Assembly (NCBI RefSeq): GCF_011602085.1
Contig: NZ_JAAONY010000001.1
Span: 1,798,001-1,862,000, forward strand
DNA: 64,000 nucleotides
Origin: Pseudoteredinibacter isoporae
GTDB taxonomy: Bacteria > Pseudomonadota > Gammaproteobacteria > Pseudomonadales > Cellvibrionaceae
Direction of reading: 5' to 3'
Part shown: positions 1 through 8,767 of the stretch, piece by piece
Numbering within the stretch: position 1 is the first letter of the stretch
Layout of the letters: the number at the start of each line of letters is the position of its first letter
Made by a program: the position numbers and the translations under genes
The notes under the pieces: model-generated
Told to the model about the DNA's origin: nothing
What the model saw: the letters and a program-made list of their open reading frames with translations, nothing else
Database searches by the model: none

Positions 1-1
1 C

Positions 2-421
2 TCTCACCCAACCCCGAATGATTCATTGACATTTTCAACATTGAATACGGTGTTTCGAGATCGCTTACCCGAGCTGAGCGATGTCAATATTGACGTTGGT
101 TGGACAGGCCGCGTGGCGATCTCATCTGATGGCGTACCGAGTATTGGCACACTGAGCAAACACAACAATATTTATTACGGCGTCGGCTATTCCGGCCACG
201 GTATAGCCATGGCAAGTAATGCGGGCAATGTTATTGCAAAGCTTATGTGCGGAGAAGATCTGGAAGAGGCGCAGATCCTGGTGAACCGAAAAGCACTGCG
301 CGTACCGCCGGAGCCATTTCGATGGATTGTCGGACGATCTGTGATGGCCGCAATGAAAGGGGTTGATAAAAAGATCGATCGGAATGCGAAATTGGAACGG
401 CGATCTTCCACATCTATGTAA
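2..421 (+). CDS. FAD-dependent amine/amino-acid oxidoreductase (DAO family), C-terminal part
   Basis: The frame is open from the window edge, so the 5' part of the gene is missing; about 139 codons are present. The visible part is the C-terminal FAD-binding segment of the DAO family. It includes GWTGRVAISSDGVPSIG, a substrate/flavin-proximal stretch common to gamma-glutamylputrescine oxidase (PuuB)-like enzymes, followed by GYSGHGIAMASNAGNVIA, the C-terminal FAD contact. Family members oxidise primary or secondary amines with O2 or another acceptor in the cytoplasm. A PuuB-like role would fit the amine-utilisation cluster near 42-51 kb, but substrate cannot be read from this fragment. No start or RBS is visible. 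Confidence 0.8.
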   Translation, partial: SHPTPNDSLTFSTLNTVFRDRLPELSDVNIDVGWTGRVAISSDGVPSIGTLSKHNNIYYGVGYSGHGIAMASNAGNVIAKLMCGEDLEEAQILVNRKALRVPPEPFRWIVGRSVMAAMKGVDKKIDRNAKLERRSSTSM

Positions 422-459
422 CGCCACACAATGAATGCGCCAATGAAGTTAACGGTTTG

Positions 460-774
460 CTAACCGATGAGCCCCAGTTCTGCTTCGGCAAGCGTGTATA
501 AGCCAAAGCTGAGGAACAGTGTGGGAAGTGAGGCCAGCGATACACAAAGCAAAATTCTACTCAGTTGTTTCCGTAGCAGGATTGCTGCAACAAATGAATA
601 AAACCCGGGAAGCAATCCAAAGGTAAAGCAGTTTGCCACCAAAATCCCCGCGACAAACCGCAAAGGGCAGTCTCTATCGGTATAAAATAAATAGGTAAAA
701 TACAAAGACAGGCCAATACACATCGCGCAAAGTATATTGGCGATCAGTACGGATGCAGGGCCCATTCGGTTCAT
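460..774 (-). CDS. Small multi-pass membrane protein, unknown function
   Basis: A 104-residue protein with three or four hydrophobic segments: roughly residues 8-30, 40-66 and 75-95. It ends convergently with the oxidoreductase fragment, 38 bp away. No recognised motif is visible. Its short polar loops and hydrophobic pattern support a real membrane protein rather than a chance frame. No function is proposed. Confidence 0.5.
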   Translation of the reverse strand: MNRMGPASVLIANILCAMCIGLSLYFTYLFYTDRDCPLRFVAGILVANCFTFGLLPGFYSFVAAILLRKQLSRILLCVSLASLPTLFLSFGLYTLAEAELGLIG

Positions 775-1199
775 CTAATTGTTCCTGAATAACGCTAACA
801 GTGGGTATTTTTTCGTAGCGTACACTTTGGCCTGTTGGTGGCTTTCGTTCTTAATGTTATCCCTTTCAATTCTACCCTCGAAGTGTCTTCCTGTCTTTAG
901 TTAAGAGTCAATGCCTGCCGCCCGGTTCGAGTTGAAGTATGGGTGGTGTTGTTTGGCAAGGGTGTTGAAGTATTGTTTGTTGAGGAAAAATTGTGGGCCT
1001 GATTGGTCTGTCAATCCGGAATAAAGAGGGTTTAAGTGTCAACATCGCTTGTAATCGTTCCGGTGACGCTCGCTAACTCATCGTTTGTCAGATATCACAA
1101 CATCCCCCCCTTTTCCTGAAGGCATTATTAAAATACCATTTTAGCCAGTGGTAGATAGAGAGGTAATGCGGTTCCCATAAAATCAATAAATTAACGGGT
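775..1199. other. Intergenic region without recognisable gene
   Basis: 425 bp between a minus-strand membrane protein and the plus-strand acyltransferase. I see no convincing reading frame or RNA gene. It must hold the promoters of both divergent genes, but no clear -35/-10 pair stands out. Confidence 0.4.
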
Positions 1200-2267
1200 G
1201 TGCCAAATTTGAAATTTTCCAATTTGCAATCTCTTCGTTTTTTCGCTGCGCTCATTGTGGTGTTGCATCATGTTTTACCCCACTATACGTATGTCGGCGG
1301 TAATTCCCCTCTGGTAATGTGGTTGGGTGAGTGGGGGTTCATTGGTGTCGATGTGTTTTTTGTCATCAGTGGTTTTGTCATTGCAGGCACTTTATATCGA
1401 AATGAACGCTTGGGGTGGGCTCAGTTTTTATCCCGAAGGGCGTTTCGTATTTTCCTAGGGTATTGGCCCTTTTTAATCTTTACTCTTGTTTTAATGGTTA
1501 TCTATCTTCCAGATAAACTCAGCCGCATTGACTTAACAGGTTCAATATTTTTAACGCAAGTCAATATGCCGGAGCTGGCCTTGCCTGTGTCCTGGAGTCT
1601 TACTTACGAACTTTATTTTTATTTTCTGGCGTCATTCTATTTGTTGCTGAGAAATAAATTTCTGGTGGCCTTTTTCTTTGTGTATTTGTTGATTGTTCTC
1701 TGGAGTAACGCCAGTGCTTCTATGAGTATTGTGGATAGTGTTTTTTTATCTCCGCTGGTTTTGGAGTTTTGTGTGGGCGCATGCATTTTCTACGCGACAA
1801 GAGCCGAGCCTTCGAAATATAGCGTCTTACTCCTTGCTTTAGTCATAGTTACCTGCGCCAGCGTGTACCTGGGTATTCATTTTGATGCCAAGGATGGGTT
1901 GCCGCGGGTGATTACCTTTGGTTTTGGTTCGGCGGCATTAGTGACATTTGTGGTCTTGTTGGAGTCATCGCTAAGTTCAAAAAAATGGTTGGTGCATTTA
2001 GGTGATTCGTCTTACGCCCTCTACTTGAGCCATCTGCTGTGGATATGGCTTTTTGAGTTTTCAGGAATGAGAAAGCAGCTTGAAGAAACCGGGCCGTTCT
2101 GGGTCAATGTAGCCTTTGCCAGCTTATTGTTATTTTGTATTGGTTTTGCCAGTCTGTACTATCGTTGGGTTGAAAAACCGCTGTATCACGCAGTTCTTGA
2201 TCGCTTCAATTTGCGGCATCTCAGCCGCCAAGCTTCTTTTGAAAAGCTTAAAAGCCATGCAGGGTGA
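1200..2267 (+). CDS. Acyltransferase 3 family membrane protein (OafA/YrhL-like)
   Basis: A 355-residue integral membrane protein. The N-terminus has the family signature: LRFFAALIVVLHHV (catalytic-type His-His pair after the first helix) and GVDVFFVISGFVI. About ten hydrophobic helices follow, and the C-terminal motif YRWVEKPLYH is typical of the family. Such enzymes transfer acetyl or other acyl groups to periplasmic or surface sugars such as O-antigen or exopolysaccharide. The start is GTG at 1200. No other glycan gene is nearby, so the acceptor is unknown. Confidence 0.85.
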   Translation: MPNLKFSNLQSLRFFAALIVVLHHVLPHYTYVGGNSPLVMWLGEWGFIGVDVFFVISGFVIAGTLYRNERLGWAQFLSRRAFRIFLGYWPFLIFTLVLMVIYLPDKLSRIDLTGSIFLTQVNMPELALPVSWSLTYELYFYFLASFYLLLRNKFLVAFFFVYLLIVLWSNASASMSIVDSVFLSPLVLEFCVGACIFYATRAEPSKYSVLLLALVIVTCASVYLGIHFDAKDGLPRVITFGFGSAALVTFVVLLESSLSSKKWLVHLGDSSYALYLSHLLWIWLFEFSGMRKQLEETGPFWVNVAFASLLLFCIGFASLYYRWVEKPLYHAVLDRFNLRHLSRQASFEKLKSHAG

Positions 2268-2340
2268 GGTGTAACTGGAAGGTTCATCACAGGCTGCTTG
2301 AACGCAAATCGTATTCGGCAGGCTTGCTAATGCAACAAGG

Positions 2341-2664
2341 TTGTTGCATTATGGTGGGGTGATTAAATCCAGTGAAGAAACAGAGCTGAGTAACCTGTTC
2401 AAGGCGCTTGGCGATGCCAGCAGGCGGCGCATAATTGACGAACTGATGATTCGCGATAAGCAATCACTGTTTGAAATATGCAGCCGCGTTTCCGCTGTGC
2501 ACGGGATATCTTCGAGTCGACAGGCGCTTTCCCGACACCTTGCAGTGCTCGAATCGGCGGGAATCATCACCATAGAATGGAAGGGGACAACCAAGCTTCA
2601 TACCCTGAACAAATCCCGCCTTTCAAGCTTGTCCTCTGGCTGGCTATCAACCTTTGGAGACTGA
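2341..2664 (+). CDS. ArsR-family winged-helix transcriptional regulator
   Basis: About 107 residues with the ArsR fold: FKALGDASRRRIIDELM (helices 1-2), then SSSRQALSRHLAVLESAGII as the recognition helix and wing lead-in. No obvious metal-binding CxC motif is present, so it is not a classical metalloregulator. Start choice is uncertain: TTG codons at 2341/2344, or GTG at 2359 just before the conserved part. The stop is 2 bp before the ATG of the VOC gene. Such ArsR-VOC pairs are common, with the regulator controlling the partner. Confidence 0.75.
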   Translation: MLHYGGVIKSSEETELSNLFKALGDASRRRIIDELMIRDKQSLFEICSRVSAVHGISSSRQALSRHLAVLESAGIITIEWKGTTKLHTLNKSRLSSLSSGWLSTFGD

Positions 2665-2666
2665 CC

Positions 2667-3053
2667 ATGAAAATCTATGTAACGAGTGTTTTTGTTGATG
2701 ATCAGGAAAAAGCACTCAACTTCTATACCGAAACCCTTGGCTTTGAAAAAAAGCAGGATATTCCCCTGGGTGAGTATCGCTGGCTTACGGTTGTGTCAAA
2801 AAGCGATCCCAAGGGTACCGAGTTATTGCTGGAGCCGAGTGCTCATACCGCTGTCCCGCCTTTCAAGCAGGCGTTGCTTGAGGACGGTATACCTTTCGCG
2901 TCTTTTCAGGTCGATGATCTGGATTCCGAGTTTAAGCGATTGAATGAGGCTGGCGTTATGTTTACACAAGAGCCGATGGATGCCGGTAGCGTCAGGATGG
3001 CCGTTCTCAACGATACCTGCGGAAATCTCATTCAGTTGATCGAAATGGTATAG
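2667..3053 (+). CDS. VOC (glyoxalase/bleomycin-resistance) superfamily protein
   Basis: A 128-residue single-domain VOC protein with the usual repeats: KALNFYTETLGF near the N-terminus, FQVDDLD in the middle and DTCGNLIQLIE at the C-terminus. The superfamily binds a divalent metal and includes glyoxalases, dioxygenases and drug-binding proteins; the substrate here is unknown. The ATG at 2667, 2 bp after the ArsR stop, fixes the start. The same frame is open further upstream, but that part overlaps the ArsR gene and is not coding-like. It is translationally coupled to the regulator. Confidence 0.8.
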   Translation: MKIYVTSVFVDDQEKALNFYTETLGFEKKQDIPLGEYRWLTVVSKSDPKGTELLLEPSAHTAVPPFKQALLEDGIPFASFQVDDLDSEFKRLNEAGVMFTQEPMDAGSVRMAVLNDTCGNLIQLIEMV

Positions 3054-3141
3054 CTTGTTCGAATATCTCAATGTAATGCTAAATGGCCGAGCCTGGACAC
3101 TCTTTCCTCATAAGTAAGAGAGTCCGGCAAGCTTTGTGTCG

Positions 3142-3387
3142 CTAATTGCGTTCAACAATACCAAAGTTCTGCAGGGCTTCCGACCATTCGACTACTGTGC
3201 TTTCCCCTGTCTCAGGAAAATCTGTCAAGGTAAATGAACCTGAAATTCCTTTTGCAAACTCTTGTCCAAAACCGGCGATATCAAAATCATGTTCACTGGC
3301 GATGTTTCCGTTGATATACAGCTTAATCGTATGACGGCCAAGTGAATACACACTCCAGTTCACGGTGCCGCAAATCCATTTCAGCAT
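3142..3387 (-). CDS. Small hypothetical protein or gene remnant
   Basis: An 81-residue frame, Trp- and Gly-rich, ending with NFGIVERN. The coding-like sequence continues upstream of the ATG at 3387 for about 14 codons before a TAG, which suggests a 5'-truncated remnant of a longer protein. It is convergent with the VOC gene. I do not recognise the family. Confidence 0.35.
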   Translation of the reverse strand: MLKWICGTVNWSVYSLGRHTIKLYINGNIASEHDFDIAGFGQEFAKGISGSFTLTDFPETGESTVVEWSEALQNFGIVERN

Positions 3388-3642
3388 TGGCTGAGCTGCA
3401 CCATGCCAGATACAAGGGGGCTAGGTGTTGTATTAAGGCCCGATCAATACAAATCATGAATTTAAATCATTAATTAATGAGATAAAATTGATTTTATTCA
3501 TGTAATGGTGTGGGTAAAGTGCATTCATCTCATGCTTTCAGGCAATTTACCTGTCCTGTCTCAAACAACGTCCTGGCTAAGGGCAGTTTGATGGCAGGGC
3601 AGCAAACACAGGTTTTATCGTAGAAATAAGGCATTAATCACG
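3388..3642 (+). promoter_or_regulatory. AT-rich leader of the mesX-mesD operon
   Basis: The 255 bp before mesX contain a very AT-rich block (about 3441-3505) and the 13-nt element TGAA-N5-ATCA at 3457-3469. This is one base away from the MetR-type pattern TGAA-N5-TTCA known from methionine genes. A single imperfect match in AT-rich DNA is weak evidence. No riboswitch fold was recognised by eye. Confidence 0.25.
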
Positions 3643-4629
3643 ATGAATAACGACTTTACCTTTTCCATCAAGAGCATTTGCTTCGATGAGAATTACCACC
3701 CATCTGACAGTACACGCATTACTACCAATTTTGCCAATCTGGCGAGAGGGGAGAGCCGCCGGGAAAATCTGCGCAATGCCTTAAAGATGATCGACAACAG
3801 CTTTAATGCTCTGGCCCATTGGGACAACCCCAATGGGGATCGGTACTCTGTGAAATTGGAAATCATTTCTGTCGAAATGGATGTGGCGAACAGTCGACAG
3901 GCCTTTCCGTCCATTGAAATACTGAAAACCGTTATCGTTGATCACAAAACCGGAAAACAAACGGAAGGCATTGTGGGGAATAACTTTTCTTCCTATGTGC
4001 GAGACTATGATTTCAGCGTTTTACTGTTGAACCACAATGAGGGTAAGCCCAAATTCACGATTCCTGAAAACTTTGGTGATCTTCATGGCAAGCTCTTCAA
4101 GTATTTTGTGAATTCAGACACCTATCAACAGCATTTCAATAAGCCTCCGGTTATATGCCTCAGTGTCTCTGACAATAAAACTTACCATAAAACGGAAAAC
4201 CAGCATCCTGTGCTGGGTGTTGAATATCTACCCAATGAATCCTCTCTGACCGAGCAGTACTTCAAGAAAATGGGTTTGCAGGTTCGTTATTTCATGCCGC
4301 CTAACAGCGTTGCGCCGCTTTCGTTTTATTTCTTTGGGGATCTGCTGAGCGACTACAGCAACCTCGAGTTAATCAGCACTATAAGTACGATGGAGACCTT
4401 TCAAAAAATCTATCGCCCGGAGATTTACAATGCCAATGCCACGGCAGGAAAGCGCTATCAACCCAGCTTGAAGAATCTGGATCATTCGTTAACTCAGATT
4501 GTTTATGATCGTGAAGAGCGCAGCAGGTTAGCCATTGAACAAGGCCGGTTTGCGGAAGAGCATTTTATCAAGCCCTATCAAAATGTACTTGAACAGTGGT
4601 CAGCCAATTATGACCTGAAGTCAGCCTAA
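3643..4629 (+). CDS. mesX: DUF1852 protein, partner of folate-independent methionine synthase
   Basis: A 328-residue cytoplasmic protein without signal peptide or membrane segments. I recognise it as the DUF1852 family from its overall sequence and its position directly upstream of a MetE C-terminal-type synthase. In aerobic bacteria the MesD class of core methionine synthases is known to need DUF1852 and oxygen, but not methyl-folate or cobalamin. The chemistry of DUF1852 is not established. An ATG at 3643 follows a weak AAGG. The 18-bp gap to mesD indicates one operon. Confidence 0.85.
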   Translation: MNNDFTFSIKSICFDENYHPSDSTRITTNFANLARGESRRENLRNALKMIDNSFNALAHWDNPNGDRYSVKLEIISVEMDVANSRQAFPSIEILKTVIVDHKTGKQTEGIVGNNFSSYVRDYDFSVLLLNHNEGKPKFTIPENFGDLHGKLFKYFVNSDTYQQHFNKPPVICLSVSDNKTYHKTENQHPVLGVEYLPNESSLTEQYFKKMGLQVRYFMPPNSVAPLSFYFFGDLLSDYSNLELISTISTMETFQKIYRPEIYNANATAGKRYQPSLKNLDHSLTQIVYDREERSRLAIEQGRFAEEHFIKPYQNVLEQWSANYDLKSA

Positions 4630-4647
4630 ACGAAGACAGAATCTATT

Positions 4648-5685
4648 ATGAAAATACTATTACCCACTTCAACGGCGGGTAGCCTGCCAAAACCTTCCTG
4701 GCTGGCACAACCTGAAACATTGTGGTCGCCCTGGAAGTTGCAAGACAAAGAGCTGCTTGAGGGCAAGCAGGATGCGCTTCGTGTATCTCTGCAGGAGCAA
4801 CAGCAGTCCGGTATCGATATTGTGAGTGATGGCGAGCAAACACGACAGCATTTTGTGACGACGTTTATCGAACACCTGAGCGGTGTTGATTTTGAACATC
4901 GTAAAACGGTTAAAATTCGAGATCGCTATGACGCAAGTGTTCCCACCGTTGTTGATAAAGTGAGCCGGCCAAAACCGGTTTTTGTTGAAGACGCAAAGTT
5001 TTTACGTCAGCAAACCGATCAAGTGATTAAGTGGGCCCTACCCGGTCCAATGACCATGATTGATACTCTGTATGATGATCATTACAAAAGCCGTGAAAAA
5101 CTGGCTTGGGAGTTCGCTAAAATTCTCAATCAGGAAGCCAGAGAACTGGAGGCGGCGGGTGTTGATATTATTCAATTTGACGAACCGGCATTTAATGTTT
5201 TCTTCGATGAGGTGAATGACTGGGGTATTGCTTGTCTGGAAAGAGCCATCGAAGGGCTTAAGTGTGAAACGGCAGTGCACATTTGCTATGGCTACGGCAT
5301 CAAAGCCAATACGGATTGGAAAAAGACTCTGGGTTCAGAGTGGCGTCAATATGAAGAAGTCTTTCCCAAACTGCAGCAATCCAATATCGATATTATTTCT
5401 TTAGAATGCCAAAACTCCCGCGTGCCCATCGAATTGCTGGAGCTTATTCGGGGCAAAAAAGTCATGGTGGGCGCTATCGATGTGGCAACGGATACGATTG
5501 AAACTCCAGAGGACGTTGCCAATACCTTGCGAAAAGCACTCAAGTTTGTCGATGCTGATAAGCTCTACCCCTGCACCAACTGCGGTATGGCGCCGTTATC
5601 TCGCACCGTAGCCCGCGGCAAGCTCCAAGCGCTGAGCGCAGGTGCAGAGATTGTTCGAAGAGAACTTTTATCCTCAGCTGCTTAA
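4648..5685 (+). CDS. mesD: Core (folate-independent) methionine synthase, MesD family
   Basis: 345 residues, corresponding only to the catalytic C-terminal barrel of MetE; the N-terminal folate-binding half of the roughly 750-residue MetE is absent. Zinc ligands are recognisable: H211 and C213 in VHICYGYG, and C312 in PCTNCGM, with E253 a candidate fourth ligand. It transfers a methyl group to homocysteine to give methionine. Together with the upstream DUF1852 gene this is the MesD arrangement, whose natural methyl donor is unknown. The ATG at 4648 lies 18 bp after the mesX stop. Confidence 0.88.
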   Translation: MKILLPTSTAGSLPKPSWLAQPETLWSPWKLQDKELLEGKQDALRVSLQEQQQSGIDIVSDGEQTRQHFVTTFIEHLSGVDFEHRKTVKIRDRYDASVPTVVDKVSRPKPVFVEDAKFLRQQTDQVIKWALPGPMTMIDTLYDDHYKSREKLAWEFAKILNQEARELEAAGVDIIQFDEPAFNVFFDEVNDWGIACLERAIEGLKCETAVHICYGYGIKANTDWKKTLGSEWRQYEEVFPKLQQSNIDIISLECQNSRVPIELLELIRGKKVMVGAIDVATDTIETPEDVANTLRKALKFVDADKLYPCTNCGMAPLSRTVARGKLQALSAGAEIVRRELLSSAA

Positions 5686-5856
5686 TCCTATTTGAATGTA
5701 CAGGCTTACCTTCTCTGGCAGCGTGTGTGCCAACGTCGCTGTTTAAGGGGGGGCTGTTTCTCTTCGTTCCGGTATTCCCAAATCAGACGCCCAATCCGGG
5801 AACAGTAAGCTTATTTCCTATCAATCGTTATGTGCTTTGAAGGGTGGGGTTTCGGA

Positions 5857-6693
5857 TTACCCTCCAAAGAAAAGCTGCGCCAGCATGCGTGCACCCGTCA
5901 AAAACAAAACAAACGCAAATACCTTTTTCAGCATTGCAGCATCCAGTTTTGAGGCGAGTGATGCCCCAACGGGAGCGAACAATACGGTTAATGGCACAAT
6001 GCAGACAAAGCTGACAACATTGACCAGGCCCAGTGTTCCGGCTGGTGCATCGGCTGGCGTTGTGCCTGCGATCATCATCGTCAATGCACCGGGCAATGAA
6101 ATAATCAGGCCTATTGCCGCTGCTGTGCCAACGGCCTTGTGGGCAGGGTAGTTGTACAGGGTGAGTAAGGGTACAGAGAGGGTACCGCCGCCGATACCCA
6201 CCATAGAGCTGAAGAAACCGATAGATGTGCCCATCACCGATTGTCCAGCTTTATTGGGCAGCTGCTTAAAAAGTGCGGATTTGCCGGTCCTGAACAACAT
6301 GTTCAGCGCGGACAAAATAGCGATCACGCCAAACAACATGGTCAGCAATGTGCCTTCTACGTGAGTGACCAACCAGGCGCCCACCAGGACGCCAATAAGA
6401 ATAAACACGGCCCAGCGCTTGAGAAGTTCAACATCCACATTGCCTTTCAAATTGTGGGAGCGTATCGAACTGATGGATGTTGGAACAATCGTGGCGAGTG
6501 AGGTCGCCGTTGCAATCAACATGGCCGATTCCGCTGAGACGCCAAAGCCTTGAAACAGGAAAAACAAGACGGGCACGATAACGATACCGCCCCCAACACC
6601 CAATAAACCCGCCAGGATTCCGGCGAATACCCCCGTAGCCAGTAATGCCAGCAGGGTGGGGAGATTGTTGATCAAAAACTCGGTGATATTCAT
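5857..6693 (-). CDS. TauE/SafE (TSUP) family membrane exporter
   Basis: 278 residues with about eight transmembrane helices and the internally duplicated TauE motif: LGVGGGIVIVPVL near residue 30 and VGIGGGTLSVPLL near residue 165. The family moves small organosulfur or sulfur-oxyanion compounds across the inner membrane. It is convergent with mesD; a link to sulfur-amino-acid metabolism is possible but rests only on proximity. Confidence 0.85.
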   Translation of the reverse strand: MNITEFLINNLPTLLALLATGVFAGILAGLLGVGGGIVIVPVLFFLFQGFGVSAESAMLIATATSLATIVPTSISSIRSHNLKGNVDVELLKRWAVFILIGVLVGAWLVTHVEGTLLTMLFGVIAILSALNMLFRTGKSALFKQLPNKAGQSVMGTSIGFFSSMVGIGGGTLSVPLLTLYNYPAHKAVGTAAAIGLIISLPGALTMMIAGTTPADAPAGTLGLVNVVSFVCIVPLTVLFAPVGASLASKLDAAMLKKVFAFVLFLTGARMLAQLFFGG

Positions 6694-7042
6694 GAATGCG
6701 ACTTCTATGGTTAGCGGTTTAAAAATACGAGCGGAATACTCGGGGCTAAATTTATTATTGCCCGGTTTTACACGAAGGGAGTCAGCATTGTGTGGCCAAT
6801 ACCTTCCTGCTTGGGCTTATCAATGTATGAATTCTAAAGAAGTCCTATGGATGAACAAAATGACATGATTTCATTGTCTGATGAGCACTGCTCATCATTT
6901 GTTTAAAGCAAAGGGCGCATTCCAGATAGGCATAAAGCCGATTCCCGGCGTTTTCGTCAATATCTTGATTTGGCACAAAGAGTGCTCAGCTTTGTATGGT
7001 GTATATATCTTATACGGTTGATTAAACGATGGAGGAGATAAG

Positions 7043-7438
7043 ATGTATAAAACGATTGTCTGCGCGATTGAAATTGGTCAGGAAGGAAAGGCCGTGCTGT
7101 CAAAGGCACAAGAGATAGCAAGCAGCTTCGGCAGTAAGCTGGTCGTTGTCAATGTATTGCCGTATTCACTGCTCCCAAAGGACTATCAAAAAGAGTTGAA
7201 AGAAAAAGCGGAGCCTAAGTTTAGCAAGATACTGGCTGAGTTTGATGTATCAAAAAAGAACAGTGTTCAAAGAGTTGGCAAGCCCTATGAGGTCATTTGT
7301 GATGTCGCCGATAAGAAGCATGCCGATTTGATCATTCTTGGGACTCACTCCAAGAAAGGCATTCACTCTCTAATTGGGTCTACCGCCACGGGTGTGGCAA
7401 ACAATGCCCGTTGTGATGTCTCTTTAGTCAGAATTTAA
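7043..7438 (+). CDS. Universal stress protein, UspA family
   Basis: 131 residues, single Usp domain. The N-terminus YKTIVCAIEIGQEGKAVL carries the strand and ATP-proximal acidic region. The C-terminal half has GTHSKKGIHSLIGSTA, fitting the ATP-binding pattern G-x2-G-x9-G-S/T of UspA-type proteins. A strong GGAGGAGAT sits just before the ATG. It is a cytoplasmic stress and starvation protein, transcribed alone. Confidence 0.88.
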   Translation: MYKTIVCAIEIGQEGKAVLSKAQEIASSFGSKLVVVNVLPYSLLPKDYQKELKEKAEPKFSKILAEFDVSKKNSVQRVGKPYEVICDVADKKHADLIILGTHSKKGIHSLIGSTATGVANNARCDVSLVRI

Positions 7439-7494
7439 TCAGAATCGACGGCCTGTCCTAACATTTTGGGCAGTAACTGCAGGCTACAGCAATT

Positions 7495-8508
7495 TTAGGT
7501 GTCTTGATAAATATGGACACAGTTACGCCCGTTTATTTTTGCTTGATACATGGCGGCATCCGCCTGTTTTATCCAGGCGGATTTATCCGCTCCGTCATAA
7601 ACGACGCTCGCGCCAATGCTGGCAGAAACCGGAAAGGCCTCCGGTTCCGATAACTTTTCGATTTTACTCCGGATGGTCTCGGCTATAACGCTGCCCTCAG
7701 ACCAGTCAATGCCATTGAGCAAGACCAGAAACTCATCACCTCCGAGCCTGAAAACAGCGTCGGATTTACGGGTGTTGTCCTTAATGGCGTTGGCGACCGA
7801 TTGAATGATTCTGTCGCCAACATCGTGACCAAAGCTATCATTGATCGTTTTGAATCGATCGATATCAATCAGTAAAATAACCGCAGAGTGGCCATCCCGG
7901 GTATAAGTGTCTAAAACGGCCATGATTTCATTATCCAGCTGCCGGCGGTTGGATAGGCCGGTCAGAGGATCTTCCTCTGAGCTCCTGCGTAGCTTTTGTT
8001 GCAACTCCTGAATAATGTTCACCACAACATAATTAATGGCAATGGTAATGACCAGTGACAGAGAAGCCCTGATTGCGACTGTATGTGTCATTTCCATGAA
8101 CATTAAAATGGAAACCGAAGCTGTCAGTGTTACCGAAAAAAACAGAGCCGCTCGCATCGGTAATACAAAGATCGACGTCGCCACGACAGGAAAAACCCAG
8201 AAAACAGCGCCTACGCCTCGGTGATGTACCGCGAGAGTAAGCGCGGCAATCAAAAAGCTCATAACAATGACGTGGTGAAAATATTCCCGCCCTCGCTGGA
8301 TAACACAGATTGTATTGATCACAAGTGTTGCGACAAAGGCCAGCAAGCAGACGCCCAGCCAAATATAACTGTGAATAAGAGATAGGATGGCAAAGGGAAC
8401 AATCGCGATAATACAGATGAGGTTTATAGTATAAAGCAAGCGTTTACGATGTTTGTTTAAGCTTAGTATTGCACCGTGGTTGTTTGGCACAAAACGAATA
8501 TCTTCCAT
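7495..8508 (-). CDS. Membrane diguanylate cyclase (GGDEF)
   Basis: 337 residues. An N-terminal membrane module of about six helices (residues 20-165) is followed by a GGDEF domain from about residue 180. The active site is intact (RLGGDEFLVLL) and an RKSD inhibitory site sits five residues upstream, so c-di-GMP synthesis with product inhibition is expected. DPLTGLSNRRQLD marks the domain start. The ATG at 8508 follows AAGGAAG. The membrane part is not a recognised sensor family. Confidence 0.9.
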   Translation of the reverse strand: MEDIRFVPNNHGAILSLNKHRKRLLYTINLICIIAIVPFAILSLIHSYIWLGVCLLAFVATLVINTICVIQRGREYFHHVIVMSFLIAALTLAVHHRGVGAVFWVFPVVATSIFVLPMRAALFFSVTLTASVSILMFMEMTHTVAIRASLSLVITIAINYVVVNIIQELQQKLRRSSEEDPLTGLSNRRQLDNEIMAVLDTYTRDGHSAVILLIDIDRFKTINDSFGHDVGDRIIQSVANAIKDNTRKSDAVFRLGGDEFLVLLNGIDWSEGSVIAETIRSKIEKLSEPEAFPVSASIGASVVYDGADKSAWIKQADAAMYQAKINGRNCVHIYQDT

Positions 8509-8767
8509 TACTGCTTCCTTGCACTATCGTTGGGCGATAGAGCTGGTTTGATCGGTACGACGGGTTTTCTCCTGAAATAATAGCTATCGCTAGTGAAAAT
8601 TCAATGAAGATTAGGCAGAAAACCCAAAGAAAGCCTAACGAAAACCCCAATATGCGCCTGGAACTAAGCAGGCTCAGCGGGTAGGTTTAGTATCTTGAGC
8701 CAAAATCGAAAAATCGCGTGGTCTTGGTATCAGTAATAGAGTCTACAGATAGAAGAGGTGGTAAGGA

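Noticed and set aside
3441-3505. SAM or cobalamin riboswitch upstream of mesX
   Set aside because: No conserved core motif or pairing pattern of these classes was found by eye.
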